A DNA stretch of 64,000 nucleotides, taken from Toxonevra muliebris. Taxonomy: Eukaryota > Arthropoda > Insecta > Diptera > Pallopteridae. How positions within the stretch are numbered: position 1 is the first letter of the stretch; each line of letters starts with the position of its first letter. Positions 1 through 10,954 of this stretch are shown in pieces. The position numbers were made by a program, and so were the translations under genes. The notes beneath the pieces are model-generated. The model had not been told where the DNA came from and did no database searches. It was given only the letters and a program-made list of their open reading frames with translations. The stretch spans positions 140,696,998 through 140,760,997 of the forward strand of contig OY829326.1 in assembly GCA_963691655.1 (NCBI GenBank), written 5' to 3'.

Positions 1-1994
1 TTTTTCTTTGTAAAAATAGTTGAATTCATAATGATGTTTTTAAACAAAAGATTTATGATCTAAATATGTCTAGCATGTAATTCTTGATAGATCTTCTACA
101 TGTTAGCCCTTGATGCAAAAAGTCACACTATCAACGAGTCCCTAACGAAGTTTTCTAATTTCGCTTTGACAGGTTCTCGTCAGCGGCTAAATAAACACAA
201 CTAGGGCCTCGTCAGAAACTAGACAATTCTTCCAAACGAATTTGTTTGAAATTTAGTTAAATTTTTGGTGTCAATTTTGAGTGAAATTTTATCAAATTTT
301 GATCTAAATTTTGGTTTGAATATCGGCTGATTCCTTGTGGAGTATATGACCTAATAAATCGTTTCCATCAGTTTCGGTATTTCGAAGGATGTTGATTTTG
401 TTAAAAAATTTTGCACTAGTTTGAATTTACTTTTCAATACAGCACTTCCAGGTAATTTTGGGCCACCTTTGGGTTCCCTGCTACCGTGGGAATTTCACCC
501 GAGTGTTTCTTTCTAGATCTCAAATGATGGTTTAAGGAGGGAGTTTTCAATTCACTATCACTCCTTTTTCACTATCTCAGATTCTAGAACAGTGGTGGTC
601 AAATGTGTTTTTAATTGCAAAATAAGCTTTAAGCTCTATAATATAAAATTGTTCAGTGCCCACTGTTTCTTTTTTCCAGACATAATAAAATGCTAAAACT
701 ATTAAAAATTTAAAAAAAAATATTCATTTCTTCAATGATGTAGAATGAAATTGAACTATTATTCTAAACCTATTCCGAAAATTAATAATTTTTTGTACTC
801 TGTTATTAGCTGCGCTCTTACTTTCTTAATTTCTTTAGTGGCAACTTATAGCCTTTTTAAATTTAGTAGTATCGTATTGATATCATTAGTTACACTTCAC
901 CTTCACACTTTGACAAATTTGTTGTCGTAACCTATTTGCCTGCCATCTTTAACCTTGCAATATATTTATATGAAATTTTGCTAATGTTGTCTTAACCAAA
1001 AATCAATTAAACTAACAATTGACCTCGAAAATCAATCTTGCAACTCATAAATATTTAAATAACATCCTGATGGTTATCCTTTCGATTTACCTTGAACTTG
1101 GTACTTGACAACAATTCATCATACTGAATGCTAGTAACATACTTACAATATTTGCAGTGACATCTATGTAGAAAAGAAAAAGTAGAGATAATTTTTTTAA
1201 TTAAATCGATTTTAAACATATTAAAAAATAACTAACCAAAGTATTTTTAGCTGTTGATAAAATTTGCAAAAATGGCAATAGCAGCTACAGCAGCTGCATT
1301 GTTTGCGTTTATAAATACATACATATATGAACGGGCAGGTAGATAGATAAATGGTAGAGTTGCCAGCTATTCTGTTGTTGTTTTGCTTTTTCGTGTACTA
1401 TGAAATTATGTAAGTAAAGAAGGAAGCATCTGCACTACCAGCAGCAGTAGTAGTAGCTCAATGTATGCTGCACGTACACCAATTTAATTGCATTGCAAAT
1501 TCATAATTGTAATTAAACGTATGAGTGTGTATGTATTTTTCTATGTTTGTGTGTGTGTGAAAATGCCCACATATGTGGTTATAGGTTAAGTGAATTTTAT
1601 AACGGTACCATAGGCGTACATACTTTTTAATTGCAACTTTTTAATATTAATGAGTTCAAATTTTTCAAATAACACAATTTTGTGGTTCGTTATTGAAATA
1701 TTTTTGAGAATATGTAATTTCTTATTATACTTTAATGCTAATGACTATAATGTTTATGATGATGTTGATGTTAATGTTGATGTTGTTTTTGAATGTATAT
1801 ATTATGTAGATATTTGTAAAAAAAAAAGTGGCAGTAAAATTGGCATCGTAAAACAAAACTTTACGCAATTTCACAATAAAAATTCCTTAAATTTAAAAAC
1901 TTTTATGTATTTTTCCCACCACATATGTGGAAATTATACATAAGTACAATGAGGTGATTTAACAACATATTCACACACACAATTACTAACTAAA
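1..1994. other. AT-rich non-coding stretch
   Basis: No open frame here resembles a known protein. Short TG/TATG runs (about 1506-1560), a GATGTT-type run (about 1757-1785) and CAG-like triplets (about 1283-1300 and 1436-1456) are typical insect low-complexity DNA. The short open frames at 745-930 and 1650-1943 are AT-rich and low in complexity, so I do not call them genes. Confidence 0.5.
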
Positions 1995-2084
1995 AGGCAT
2001 AATTTAATTCTGAAATTACTTGTTTATTAGAATTCATTCATAGGCATAATTTAATTCTGAAATTACTTGTTTATTAGAATTCAT
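1995..2084. repeat. Perfect 43-bp tandem duplication
   Basis: A 43-bp block beginning AGGCATAATTTAATTCTG occurs at 1995-2037 and again without mismatch at 2042-2084, separated by TCAT (period 47). The lack of divergence points to a very recent local duplication. No gene is attached. Confidence 0.9.
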
Positions 2085-2391
2085 ATCTCGTAAAATAATT
2101 TCAATTTAATTTACTTGATCGCACATAGCGAATAGAAATGGAAAGTTTTTGATGGAAACTATTTACAAGAGAAAAACTGTAAACCCGAATGATCATAGAT
2201 TTTTGCTAGCAAGAACTGTGGACCTGTGATATCATTAGTAAGGCAAATGCTTTTCGCTTGCGACCATATCATGAAGTATGTGATCCACTAACGGATTCAG
2301 AAATCCCCTAATAAGGGAGCGGGGTAATTTTTCGCCACTGTAAATTTTTTTTTACAACTGTTGAAAGTAGGGAAGAACATTTTTTAGTGCA

Positions 2392-3083
2392 CAGTGGTTT
2401 CCAACCACCGCGGTGGTCTAAGTACGGCCTATAGGTGGTCCGTGAAAGCCTACGGAATGGTCCACGGGAGGATTCTACAGCACATATAAAAGAGTTGTCA
2501 ATCATCTGTTGAATTAAAATATGTTTAAAATAATTTTCACGACTTTTTCTTATATGTAGCAAATGAAATGTCATTTAAATTCGAAGTATATTCTCACACA
2601 GCCAGAGGTCTTTAAAAATTGACACATTTCCGTATTGATTTTATTTTTTGGAAAATATCTTCAAAATTAGTTTTAAGGAGGTATTACGACAAAATCAGTT
2701 TCACTTGCTAGGTGCCAGTGAGCCGGAGAAAAGGCAACCGATCGACGTCAAGTGTCACTCACGCCCGCATCCTTTTGTCTTATTCTGTTTTATCAGTGAT
2801 TTTGTTTTACTATTTAATGATTTGACGACTCCAACAGATTTATTGAGCTTGATTCCACAATATTCATATTAATTTTTGACCTATGTAATGATGATAGAAA
2901 TAAATTACAATTGTTATGAAAAAGACAATATAGCTGAGGCAGTACAGTATACTAAGCTCTTATATAGTTTCAAATACAACTCTGTAATATATTAATTAAT
3001 TTATTATTCTTGAACCTTCTTGTCCATATTAATAACAAAACAATCAAAGTGTTTCTTGGTCGAAAAAAGTTTGGAAACCACTG
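2392..3083. mobile_element. Candidate hAT-type MITE
   Basis: The left end reads CAGTGGTTTCCAAC (2392-2405) and the right end is its complement, TTTGGAAACCACTG (3070-3083). CAGTGG ends are typical of hAT elements. The interior has no transposase. The flanking 8-mers (TTAGTGCA and GTTTAAAC) do not match, so either the target duplication has decayed or the two ends belong to different copies. Confidence 0.45.
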
Positions 3084-3209
3084 GTTTAAACAAATATTAG
3101 CCCATAACATTTCCGCGCTATTTTGTTCTTTTGGCATAACAAGGGCGTTGGCGAACCGTCCTAGTTGCTCGGTTAAGCTCGAGCATGACAATTTTTTGAT
3201 CCACACAAA

Positions 3210-3475
3210 GATGAACTACAAAAACTACTACTACTATTATGGCACAACAGTTCTTGGAGGGCCTAGATCGAGCTTTTCGCATTCATTCATGTTATGTGAG
3301 TTATTTATATTTGTACACGAATGGAAGGGACCTGCAGTTTTATGTAGAGACCAAACTGCGAAGTTAAAAGCTTTTCTTAGACAATTTTTACTCTTGGATT
3401 TTTGAGCTTGCCGAGATTTGAACCCGGGAACCTCTGCGTAGCAGTCCAACCTACTAACCCCTCAGCTACTGCGAA
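3210..3475 (-). repeat. tRNA-derived SINE, minus-strand copy
   Basis: Read on the minus strand, a tRNA-like head (GGACTGCTACGCAGAG, then a B-box-like GGGTTCAAATCTC) is followed by a body containing AAAGCTTTT, GTCCCTTCCATTCGTGTA and GCGAAAAGCTC, and a TAGTAGTAGTAG tail. The same head, body and tail occur in the opposite orientation at 10622-10950. A pol III A/B-box head plus a conserved unrelated body and simple tail is the SINE layout. The overlapping open frames at 3010-3405 and 3237-3449 are accidental. Confidence 0.7.
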
Positions 3476-3479
3476 TCCT

Positions 3480-4200
3480 AAGGACTAAGACTATTTTTGT
3501 AAAAAAAAATCATTAAAGAATAGCGCTCAGTGACCCATTTAGTTTTAATTTTTACTTTTCCCTAATTTTATTAATTTTAAATAAAGATGCACGGCTGTAT
3601 AGCGAGCGGCATACCTGTAGCGTCAGAATACTTGCCTCACGATGCGCAACATAATAATTTGTATAAGTTTCCAGAATCCGCTGGCTCTACTTATTACAAT
3701 CTATAAGCATAGTATAGCGAGCATTATATTTCCGAAGCTTAGAGGGCAACTAAAGCGATTTTTATTCCTACATTTCACTCTGGCAGTCTTTCTGGACATT
3801 TAATGTGCATTTGACTATCCGTATTTTTATTAGATGATCACTTCAGTGTAAAGGGACCAGCGCTACTGTAGTGAACAAACATTATCTGTCAATCCTGGGA
3901 ACATAGAAATGATGCTGCTCACAACAAGAAGGAAGATACCACAAGTACGGTGGCCTTTGGGTAGGCAAATTCTTTAATAAATAATTGAAATTTTTCGCTG
4001 CAAAGAAAGAAAGGAAATAAATATAATTCCTTTAGCCTAATAAAGGATCCTTTTAAGAAATGAGCGAAATTGATTGGAATGCCCCATATAAATTCGCTTG
4101 AAAGGTTGCGCTAATTCTGATTTCGGTACAGGTTTTTTAGTATGTTAGAATTCCTTGGTTTAAATAAAATTGCATTTGTTTAGCTTTCTGATATTTTACT
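3480..4200. other. Non-coding stretch downstream of gene A
   Basis: AT-rich sequence beyond the predicted poly(A) site of gene A. I see no coding similarity, RNA gene or clear element ends. Confidence 0.4.
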
Positions 4201-4201
4201 C

Positions 4202-4207
4202 TTTATT
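4202..4207 (-). terminator. Poly(A) signal of vanin-like gene A
   Basis: A minus-strand AATAAA lies about 70 bases after the gene A stop codon. It is the nearest canonical cleavage/polyadenylation hexamer and sits at a sensible 3' UTR distance. Confidence 0.6.
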
Positions 4208-4274
4208 CGCACCCTGACAGTCCAAAAAGTAGCGCAATAATGCTTTTCCACTACTAAAATGACCGCAAAGTGAT

Positions 4275-7200
4275 TTATAGTTTTATTTGAGTTAATGGTA
4301 ACCTGTCATAATAATAGGCAAAAATTGCAAATGTCAACAAATTGTAATTGTCACAACAAGTGGTGGTGAGATTGAATTGCACATTGTAATAGTGACTGAA
4401 ATAATTATATAAGAAAAAAATAAATAAATAGGTAAAATAAAAAGCCAATACAAAAGAGTATATTTCACTATAACTAATAAGCAGTATTTATGTTTATTTT
4501 ACCTGTGATCAACGCTCTTCCATTCGACGCTCTCTGCAGGCAGCGTATATAATCGATCATTCAAGGTTCTTGGCATAACCAGTAATTTTTTCATTTTCTC
4601 AAAATTACTTTCAATGTGAATATATTTAAAAATAACATTCGAATGTACCAAAGCGCTGCCATCAAACATTGTACCGCAGCTCATTACACTGTCATTGGTG
4701 CAAGCATACAATCCACAAACTTGGATGTCACTCCATTCTTCCTTTTCGTAGGTGCGCAGCCCTTGGAAGGCACCAATCCGATACATGTATGAAACCGTGT
4801 TATTGGGGTATTCTCTTGCAATATCCATTTGAGCTGTACTTATATCAAATTGACAACAAAAACCATTCATACATAGGTGTCGGATTATATTTGGCTCCTT
4901 TGTAAAATTTAACAACTCCGAATAAAATAGTGGAAGACAAAAATTTTGATCTAGCTTAATGGTAGTTTGTGGTACGGATGAGGTAGGAGGATACTGTATT
5001 TTTATCGATTCTCTTCTTTCTTCATGTGTTATGTTGCTATTTATTATAGGCACTTGTGCCACCAATAATTTTGTTATCCCATTCCCACCAGCCATTACCG
5101 ATACCAATTTACCCTTAGATCCTGCGTAAATGCCGGAACCTGTTGTACCGTTTTTTGGATCGCTTGCGCCAGCTGCCAAAAGATTAACATTATTGCCCCA
5201 TGCCCAGCCCTCTTGAATTTGAGTAGCTAAAGTATGAATAAAAGAAATTAATATTCAATTTTAATAAAGAAACGCAAAAAATACTCTCCCATTCTCATCA
5301 TCATAAAAATTGTTCTTTTTTTAGTACAATTTCAATTATTTTCTACTTCCTACCAGTGATGAAAAAGTAGGTACAATTGTACCTTTTTCGGACTTTTTCG
5401 AACTAAAAGGTACTTTAAGTACAATTGGCACATTTTAGGTACAATTTATCATTGTCAAAGTCATAAGAAGGTTTTTGAAAATAACTTCTTATGACTTTGA
5501 ACCTACAAATAAACATCCGATTTCAAAAAAATTTTGTTTGCATTATAAATGTTTTTATAAAAAGTAATAACAGATCTCTGAGCTTTGAAACAAATCTTGG
5601 CTGAAAATTTTTGAAAAATCGAAAATTATGATAAAAATGTAGGAGCTTTCATGACCAATGTGCGGCCTTTAGATATTATCAGTTTTAAAATTTTGTTTTC
5701 CCCTTGTATTTATCTAGATGACTGGAAACTTATCTCCTCTCTTAGTTACCGACTTGTTGTGCCCTAAAATATTATCTTTTGTGATCAATTTTGTAACTTA
5801 CTGTACGTGTGCTGCAATAATTTAACTAATCAGATATAAAGAAGCCAACGGCTGTTATTTCAATATAAGCAACTTTATTTATTTTATGAAATATGCATGA
5901 TATACGGCTAAATTAATGAGAAAGAATTACATTAGTTATATACGAATATCGTTTTCATGTTTTTTAATTGTTAACTTTTAAATGAAAATTAAATTTCGTA
6001 CAATAACGATGAACCAATAAAGTATAATATTTAGGTACATTCATGCTCATTTAGGTACAACTTTTTTGGTAAATTAGGTACAATTTGAAATTTAGAAATT
6101 TCATCACTGCATCCTACTACGAAAGAATTTTCAATACAATTTAGCAAAGATTCCCAAGATTGGGCTGCAGCTATTTTTTATATTTTTACATCGATATATT
6201 ATTGTATCAAATTGAATAAATAAATAAATTCTGAACTGCCTCTTATATAATATGCAATCCGAAGAGGCATTTAGTACACATATTGTTTTACCCAGATTGA
6301 AATTCTTATTCTTCAGGGACCTCAATATACAATTAAAATTGGATGGACAGCACTCAACAAATTTTGAGGAACTTGGTAAGCTTTGAGAAATTTATTTTGT
6401 ATCCTATTTGTTATTTCGAATTACAAAAAAATTCTTGACTTCCAAAAACTTTATTCAAAGTAGAATCCTTTGAAATCAAACAGAAATTGAGCATGTGAGT
6501 GGATTGAATGTAATCAAAAGAAACCTTTTGTGTCCAAAAAAAATCGGAAATGAATATATAGAACAGTAAAGGTAGTTCCTTTCAATAATATTATTCAGTG
6601 AAAATAATTATCTTGTAATTCTTATTTACCTTACAGTATTTTCTCTTATATAGATTGTTGAAAAGAGAAGACTATCACAAATATCACTGATGAGGTACCG
6701 TCAGTGTGGCCAACTTTTGTTTTTCAAAATCCGCTAAAATGAAGGAAAAACGCGTATTTTCTGTAAAAAAAAAACGCTAAATTTTTTCCCTATAAAAGTG
6801 TTAAACACAAATTTTTTATATACAGTAGAATCGCGATAATTCGTACCCCGTTAATTCTAAAATCTCAATAATTCGTAACAAACTGCTGGTCCCTTGAAAG
6901 AATTAATTTATTTCGCAAAAATTCTACACATTTTGGTCTCCTCGCTAATTCGTATTTTTTTTCAACGCAAGGCCTGTTTAACCTCTCATAAATCGAATTT
7001 GGTTGTTGACAACTTCTTATAATTCGTAATGCAAAGTAAAATTCTATGGAACTATGATAAGGTACGCGAGAAGAGCCTTAAACTACAAAACTGTTAATTC
7101 GTATTTTTCTTATTTTAACCTCGTTAACCCTGGGATTGTATATCGGATTACGGTTTCCATTTTATTTGAGCTTTCTTTAAAATACGGCTACAAAGGTTAT

Positions 7201-9626
7201 GGCAAACATTATGCCCCATTGGAAAACTTAAGAATAACTAAAGATTAAGAGTCCCGGACACAATATTTTTTTAAATTTATTTTAATATTTGCATAAAATG
7301 TTGAAGAAACTAAACCAGATTTTGAGGAAAAACTCGGGGGTGAAAGGGTTAAATCGAAATCTCGTTAAATCGAAAACCTCTATAATTCGATAAAAATTGC
7401 TGGTCCCTTGCGATTACGAATTAGCGGGATTCTGCTGTATTAAAAAGAAAATTAATTAAATACATGTATTTTTAACGTTTTTAATTCACAGCATTATTAA
7501 ATCATACAATCACAAGAAAAACTAAAACAAGATAATGGAAAAAGAGTATTTTATACACTTTAATTACAAAAAAATATACAAAGTAATAATTTATAACTAT
7601 CACATATCGATGTCAAAGTCTTAATTCTCTTCATTACTAAATGAATTTTGGTGTTTTAATCCATTTTTTATATGAAGTAAAGAATTTTTTGAATTGAGTG
7701 GCTTACGGTTACAAACTCTGGTTTTAAATAAGTTCATTGTTCATTGTTTCGATAAAATATTTTGTTCGGATTATTCAGGAAATGGATTATTTAGCGGAGC
7801 ATTTAGTGTGTTTTAAATTGAAAAAACGCATTACGAAAACCCGCTGACCGCTGCATCACTTTTTTCGCGTTTTATTTTTCAAAAAGCACTAAATTTAGCG
7901 GGAAAAGCGATGAGTTGGCCACACTGGGTACCGTAGCGGGTTGCGAAACGATTGTCTGATATCTGGTATTTTCTAGCATCATCCTTCATTTAACCCTTCG
8001 AAGGACGCGCTCTGAAAAGTTACACGATAGGGCGCGCTGCGGCAATTTAGTCGCAAGGTGAATTTCATAGTATCTTCTGCAGTTTTTCTTATTTATAGCA
8101 AAAGATAAAACAAGTGAGTTCTAGTGACATTAAAATATTTTTGCCCTATTCACGATTTGTTGCAAATGGTCTTGCATCATTGCAAATGTAAATTTTTGTG
8201 ATAGCAGAAATATTTTGCATTCAAATCATGAATAGAGCTATTGTAAACATTTATTTGTCAATGTTATGCTACTATGATAAGTATTTGAAAACCACAAATT
8301 AAACAGTTTGTAGCTGAATTGACGCGGTGCGCCCTACGAAGGGTTAAAGACTATTAATTTTAAATAATGAATATTTTCATTCGCTAAATAAACCAATTTT
8401 CACAAACCGGTTAAAAGATTCGCCGATCGAAGTTTTATTATTTGAATCCCATCATAAAAGGCTGATTCGTGGCTCAATAAAATTTTTTTTAATTTATAAT
8501 TTTCTTCTCGTTATTTAAACGACAACTGACGGCTGTATGTAGCTATATATGAATATTGGTCCTCAATGCACAGAAAATATATTAAAAAAAAAAAATAATT
8601 TACAAAAATTTGCCATGCTAAAGAAAATCGGGAAATCAGAAAAATGCCTCTTTAAGGTAAAATCAGACTTAAAAAGGTTAAATTTTTACATAATTTACAC
8701 ACTCATAAAAGTATTGATTGCAAGGGCACTGTGCTTACACATTACGGTCTTTTTTAGGTTAGGATATTACTCACATGTCAAAAATGGCAGCTCCGAAAAG
8801 AACCAGGTTGGAACTATAAAATCTTTAATACCATACCGCACCATCAACTCTTCTGCTGGTGTATAGAATATAATATCAAAGCAAATGAAATGCCCAAAAC
8901 GTACACCGAAATCTGTATCGAATATGCCAAATTCCGGCAGGAATGTAGTATTTATTCCAGCCTCTTTATAAAGATGAAATTTACGATAACGTGAAATTAC
9001 GCGTCCTTCACGATCGAATACGACATTCGTATTGAACACATTTAAGCCATTAGGAGCGCACGGCCTTGGATCATTATTCGCGATTGCAGTACAATTTTCC
9101 TTCTCTGTTAAATTTATGACTAAATATTTACGGACATTACGCGCTGCACATGACAATTGTATCAAAAAGTCAGCATATATAACATTGGTATTGGTAACGT
9201 TGCTGGTTGATGAATTCAAATATTGTTGGTGGTCGCATGGTATCACCCTTTCACTGACATCAGGCACGTAAGTTAATTGCCATTTATTATTTAGCGTACT
9301 CTCTGGAAATGCAATAATATCTGTTGCATTCGCTTCCGCTGAATTAATGATTTCAATATAGGCCTGTAAATGTTTTTGAACTACTTGTGATGGTGTCATG
9401 CCGGATTTAATGGGACGAAATTCAACAACACCTGCTGTATAGTAAGAAGGAGCTGAAGGAGTTGAAGAAGCCTTTCATGTTATATGGAATAAAAAGTAAA
9501 TACATTTGCTTACTAATTATTGTCAATTTGCACTAATGTCATTTTATTTCAACTTACCAGCACACTGATTGCATAATGAAGGAAATATACAACGAATATT
9601 TTTGATATGCAAAACTTAAACTGCAT
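4275..9626 (-). CDS. Vanin-like protein A (biotinidase/vanin family amidohydrolase), 4 exons
   Basis: Exons, 5' to 3' on the minus strand: 9626-9558, 9471-8775, 5226-4503 and 4395-4275, with GT-AG introns of phase 0, 1 and 2. They join to 536 codons plus stop; the family is usually about 500-560 residues. Residues 1-23 are a hydrophobic signal peptide. The nitrilase domain follows, with the catalytic triad visible as Glu80 (AFPESTLNN), Lys187 (RYRKFHLY) and Cys220 (GHFICFD). Exon 3 is the vanin C-terminal domain (GWAWGNNVNLLAAGAS start, CMNGFCCQFD cysteine cluster). Vertebrate relatives hydrolyse pantetheine or biocytin; the substrate in flies is not known to me. The last exon ends in YYYDRLPLTQIKL with no hydrophobic GPI-type tail, unlike genes B and C, so a secreted enzyme is likely. 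Several N-x-S/T sites suit an extracellular protein. Intron 2 (3.5 kb) is full of MITEs. Confidence 0.88.
5354..6109. mobile_element. hAT-type MITE in intron 2 of gene A
   Basis: Termini are CAGTGATGAAA (5354-5364) and its complement TTTCATCACTG (6099-6109). They are flanked by the 8-mers CTTCCTAC (5346-5353) and CATCCTAC (6110-6117), which match at 7 of 8 positions, as expected for a hAT target duplication. The subterminal regions are rich in GGTACAATT motifs. An internal inverted repeat (AAGTCATAAGAAG near 5459, CTTCTTATGACTT near 5487) could form a hairpin. No transposase is encoded. Confidence 0.8.
6702..7926. mobile_element. hAT-type non-autonomous element with perfect 8-bp TSD
   Basis: The ends are CAGTGTGGCCAACT (6702-6715) and AGTTGGCCACACTG (7913-7926). 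Perfect 8-bp direct repeats GGTACCGT flank it at 6694-6701 and 7927-7934. The subterminal part also pairs (TTTTTCAAAAT with AAAAAGCAC, and CGCTAAA motifs). No transposase is visible. A second element at 6833-7437 is nested inside, so the original host MITE was only about 620 bp. Confidence 0.88.
6833..7437. mobile_element. Nested pogo/Tigger-like MITE
   Basis: The termini CAGTAGAATCGCGATAATTC (left) and GAATTAGCGGGATTCTGCTG (right) are imperfect inverted repeats flanked by TA on both sides (6831-6832 and 7438-7439), the Tc1/mariner-superfamily signature. CAGTAGAA plus TAATTCG repeats resemble pogo/Tigger ends. The motif GCTGGTCCCTTG recurs near both ends. The open frame at 7054-7248 has no transposase similarity. 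Confidence 0.75.
7994..8343. mobile_element. TTAA-flanked (piggyBac-type) MITE
   Basis: TTAA at 7990-7993 and 8344-8347 brackets a 350-bp element with ends CCCTTCGAAGGACGCGC (left) and GTGCGCCCTACGAAGGG (right), imperfect inverted repeats of about 17 bp. TTAA duplication with CCC/GGG ends is the piggyBac pattern. It has no coding capacity and lies in intron 2 of gene A. Confidence 0.72.
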
Positions 9627-9707
9627 TTTTATATTTATTTAAATTTCTTTACTTTTATTTTCGGCAACAAATCGACCAATACTTTACACACTTTAATCAA
9701 TAATGAA

Positions 9708-9744
9708 ACTGAACTACTGAACTGTTTAGGAGTTTTATTTTATA
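9708..9744 (-). promoter_or_regulatory. Core promoter of gene A (TATA plus initiator)
   Basis: On the minus strand, TATAAAAT (9744-9737) is followed by two arthropod initiator-like TCAGT motifs (from 9720 and from 9712). The second puts its A about 34 bases after the first T of the TATA box. The implied 5' UTR is about 85 bases to the ATG at 9626. Confidence 0.5.
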
Positions 9745-9749
9745 GAAAA

Positions 9750-10620
9750 CGAAATCATTTGTAGCACTCATTTTGTGAGTAACAAAATTTAAAAGCGTAA
9801 GAAAAATGCTCTTTTAAAAACAGAATAATCTGAAAGGGTACACAAACGGAAAACTAATAAAAGTAAGTAAGTAAGCCAACTGATATTTCAAAACAGCTGT
9901 TTAAAAAAAATTAATTTTTCAATTATTTAAAAATTAATGAAAAACTCAAACTTTTAACCGAGAGCAATATGGTAAAAAGAGAGTAGAAATTTATTCAGTA
10001 AAATTTTAGTAAAAACTATCATGGCGAGTAGGCAGTTTACTCTACCGTTTTGCTCTCTCTCTCTCTCTCTCTTATTTCTATTTTTGCGACCTATTGGCAG
10101 TGGCGTAGGTAAAGGGGGTAAAGGGGATGAATTCCCCCTACAATAATTCCATTAACTTAAAAAATTTGAAAATGTTCTAATATTTATTTAGTAACTATAT
10201 TGAGAAAAAAAATAACAGTTTAACAATTTTTTTGACAATTTATAACTAGGGGAAACTGGGGTATTGTGGACAACGGGGGATTGCGGACCAGCGTCATATT
10301 TTTTCCCCTAGTAGTGGCTGACAGCTGCAAATAACTGTCATCAGCTCGCCTCTTGTTAAGCTAATTTTCCCTTCAGTACTCGACTTTTTTATATTATACT
10401 TCGATTATTCTTTTTCGTTTAATTTAACCACATTTTTCGAGTACCAACTTAGGTAAATATGTTCATAATATTCGCGGAACCTTAGGCCTTCGACACAGAT
10501 AAGAAATTTTACATGAAGTTTGCATTGTGCTACTCATATGCTGCAATATTGTGAAAAAGAGCGTTCGGGGAATTACGGTCAGTTCTTGACATTTGAAAAG
10601 CTAACTTCTTGTATTTGATG
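9750..10620. other. Intergenic DNA between genes A and B, part 1
   Basis: AT-rich sequence with a (CT)n microsatellite at 10052-10072. I see no gene. The local GGGGAAACTGGGGTATTGTGG motif near 10250 looks repeat-derived, but I found no matching terminus. Confidence 0.4.
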
Positions 10621-10621
10621 C

Positions 10622-10950
10622 ATATAAGTGATTGCCGTAGCCTAGTGTTGGACTGCTACGCAGAGCAGTGCCCGGGTTCATATCTCGACACACTCAAAAA
10701 TCAAAAATAGAATATACAAATTTTGCTACACGCCACTACCTCTTGGCTGACAATGGCAAACCTTAAAGAGTAAAAAAGTGCTTATGAAAAGCTTTTCACT
10801 TTGCCCCATCGAATTCGACATAAAACTGTAGGTCCTTTCTATTCGTGTATAAATATAACTCACACAATATGAATGGATGCGAAAAGCTCTGCCTTGGCCC
10901 TCCAGGGACTATTCTGCCACAATAGTAATAGTAAGTAGTAAGTGATTTTT
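10622..10950 (+). repeat. tRNA-derived SINE, plus-strand copy
   Basis: A head with A-box-like GTAGCCTAGTGTTGG and B-box-like GGGTTCATATCTC leads into the same body as the copy at 3210-3475 (AAAGCTTTTCACTT, AGGTCCTTTCTATTCGTGTA, GCGAAAAGCTCTGCC, GGCCCTCCAGG) and ends in an AATAGTAATAGTAAGTAGT tail. The two copies are clearly alignable along their whole length but diverged. Confidence 0.7.
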
Positions 10951-10954
10951 TTAA

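Noticed and set aside
2392..3083. Confident hAT insertion
   Set aside because: The ends match, but the flanking 8-mers do not, so I kept it only as a candidate.
4669..4905. Plus-strand open frames over the vanin exons (also 9032-9271, 14462-14722, 31611-31796)
   Set aside because: They are antisense shadows of minus-strand exons.
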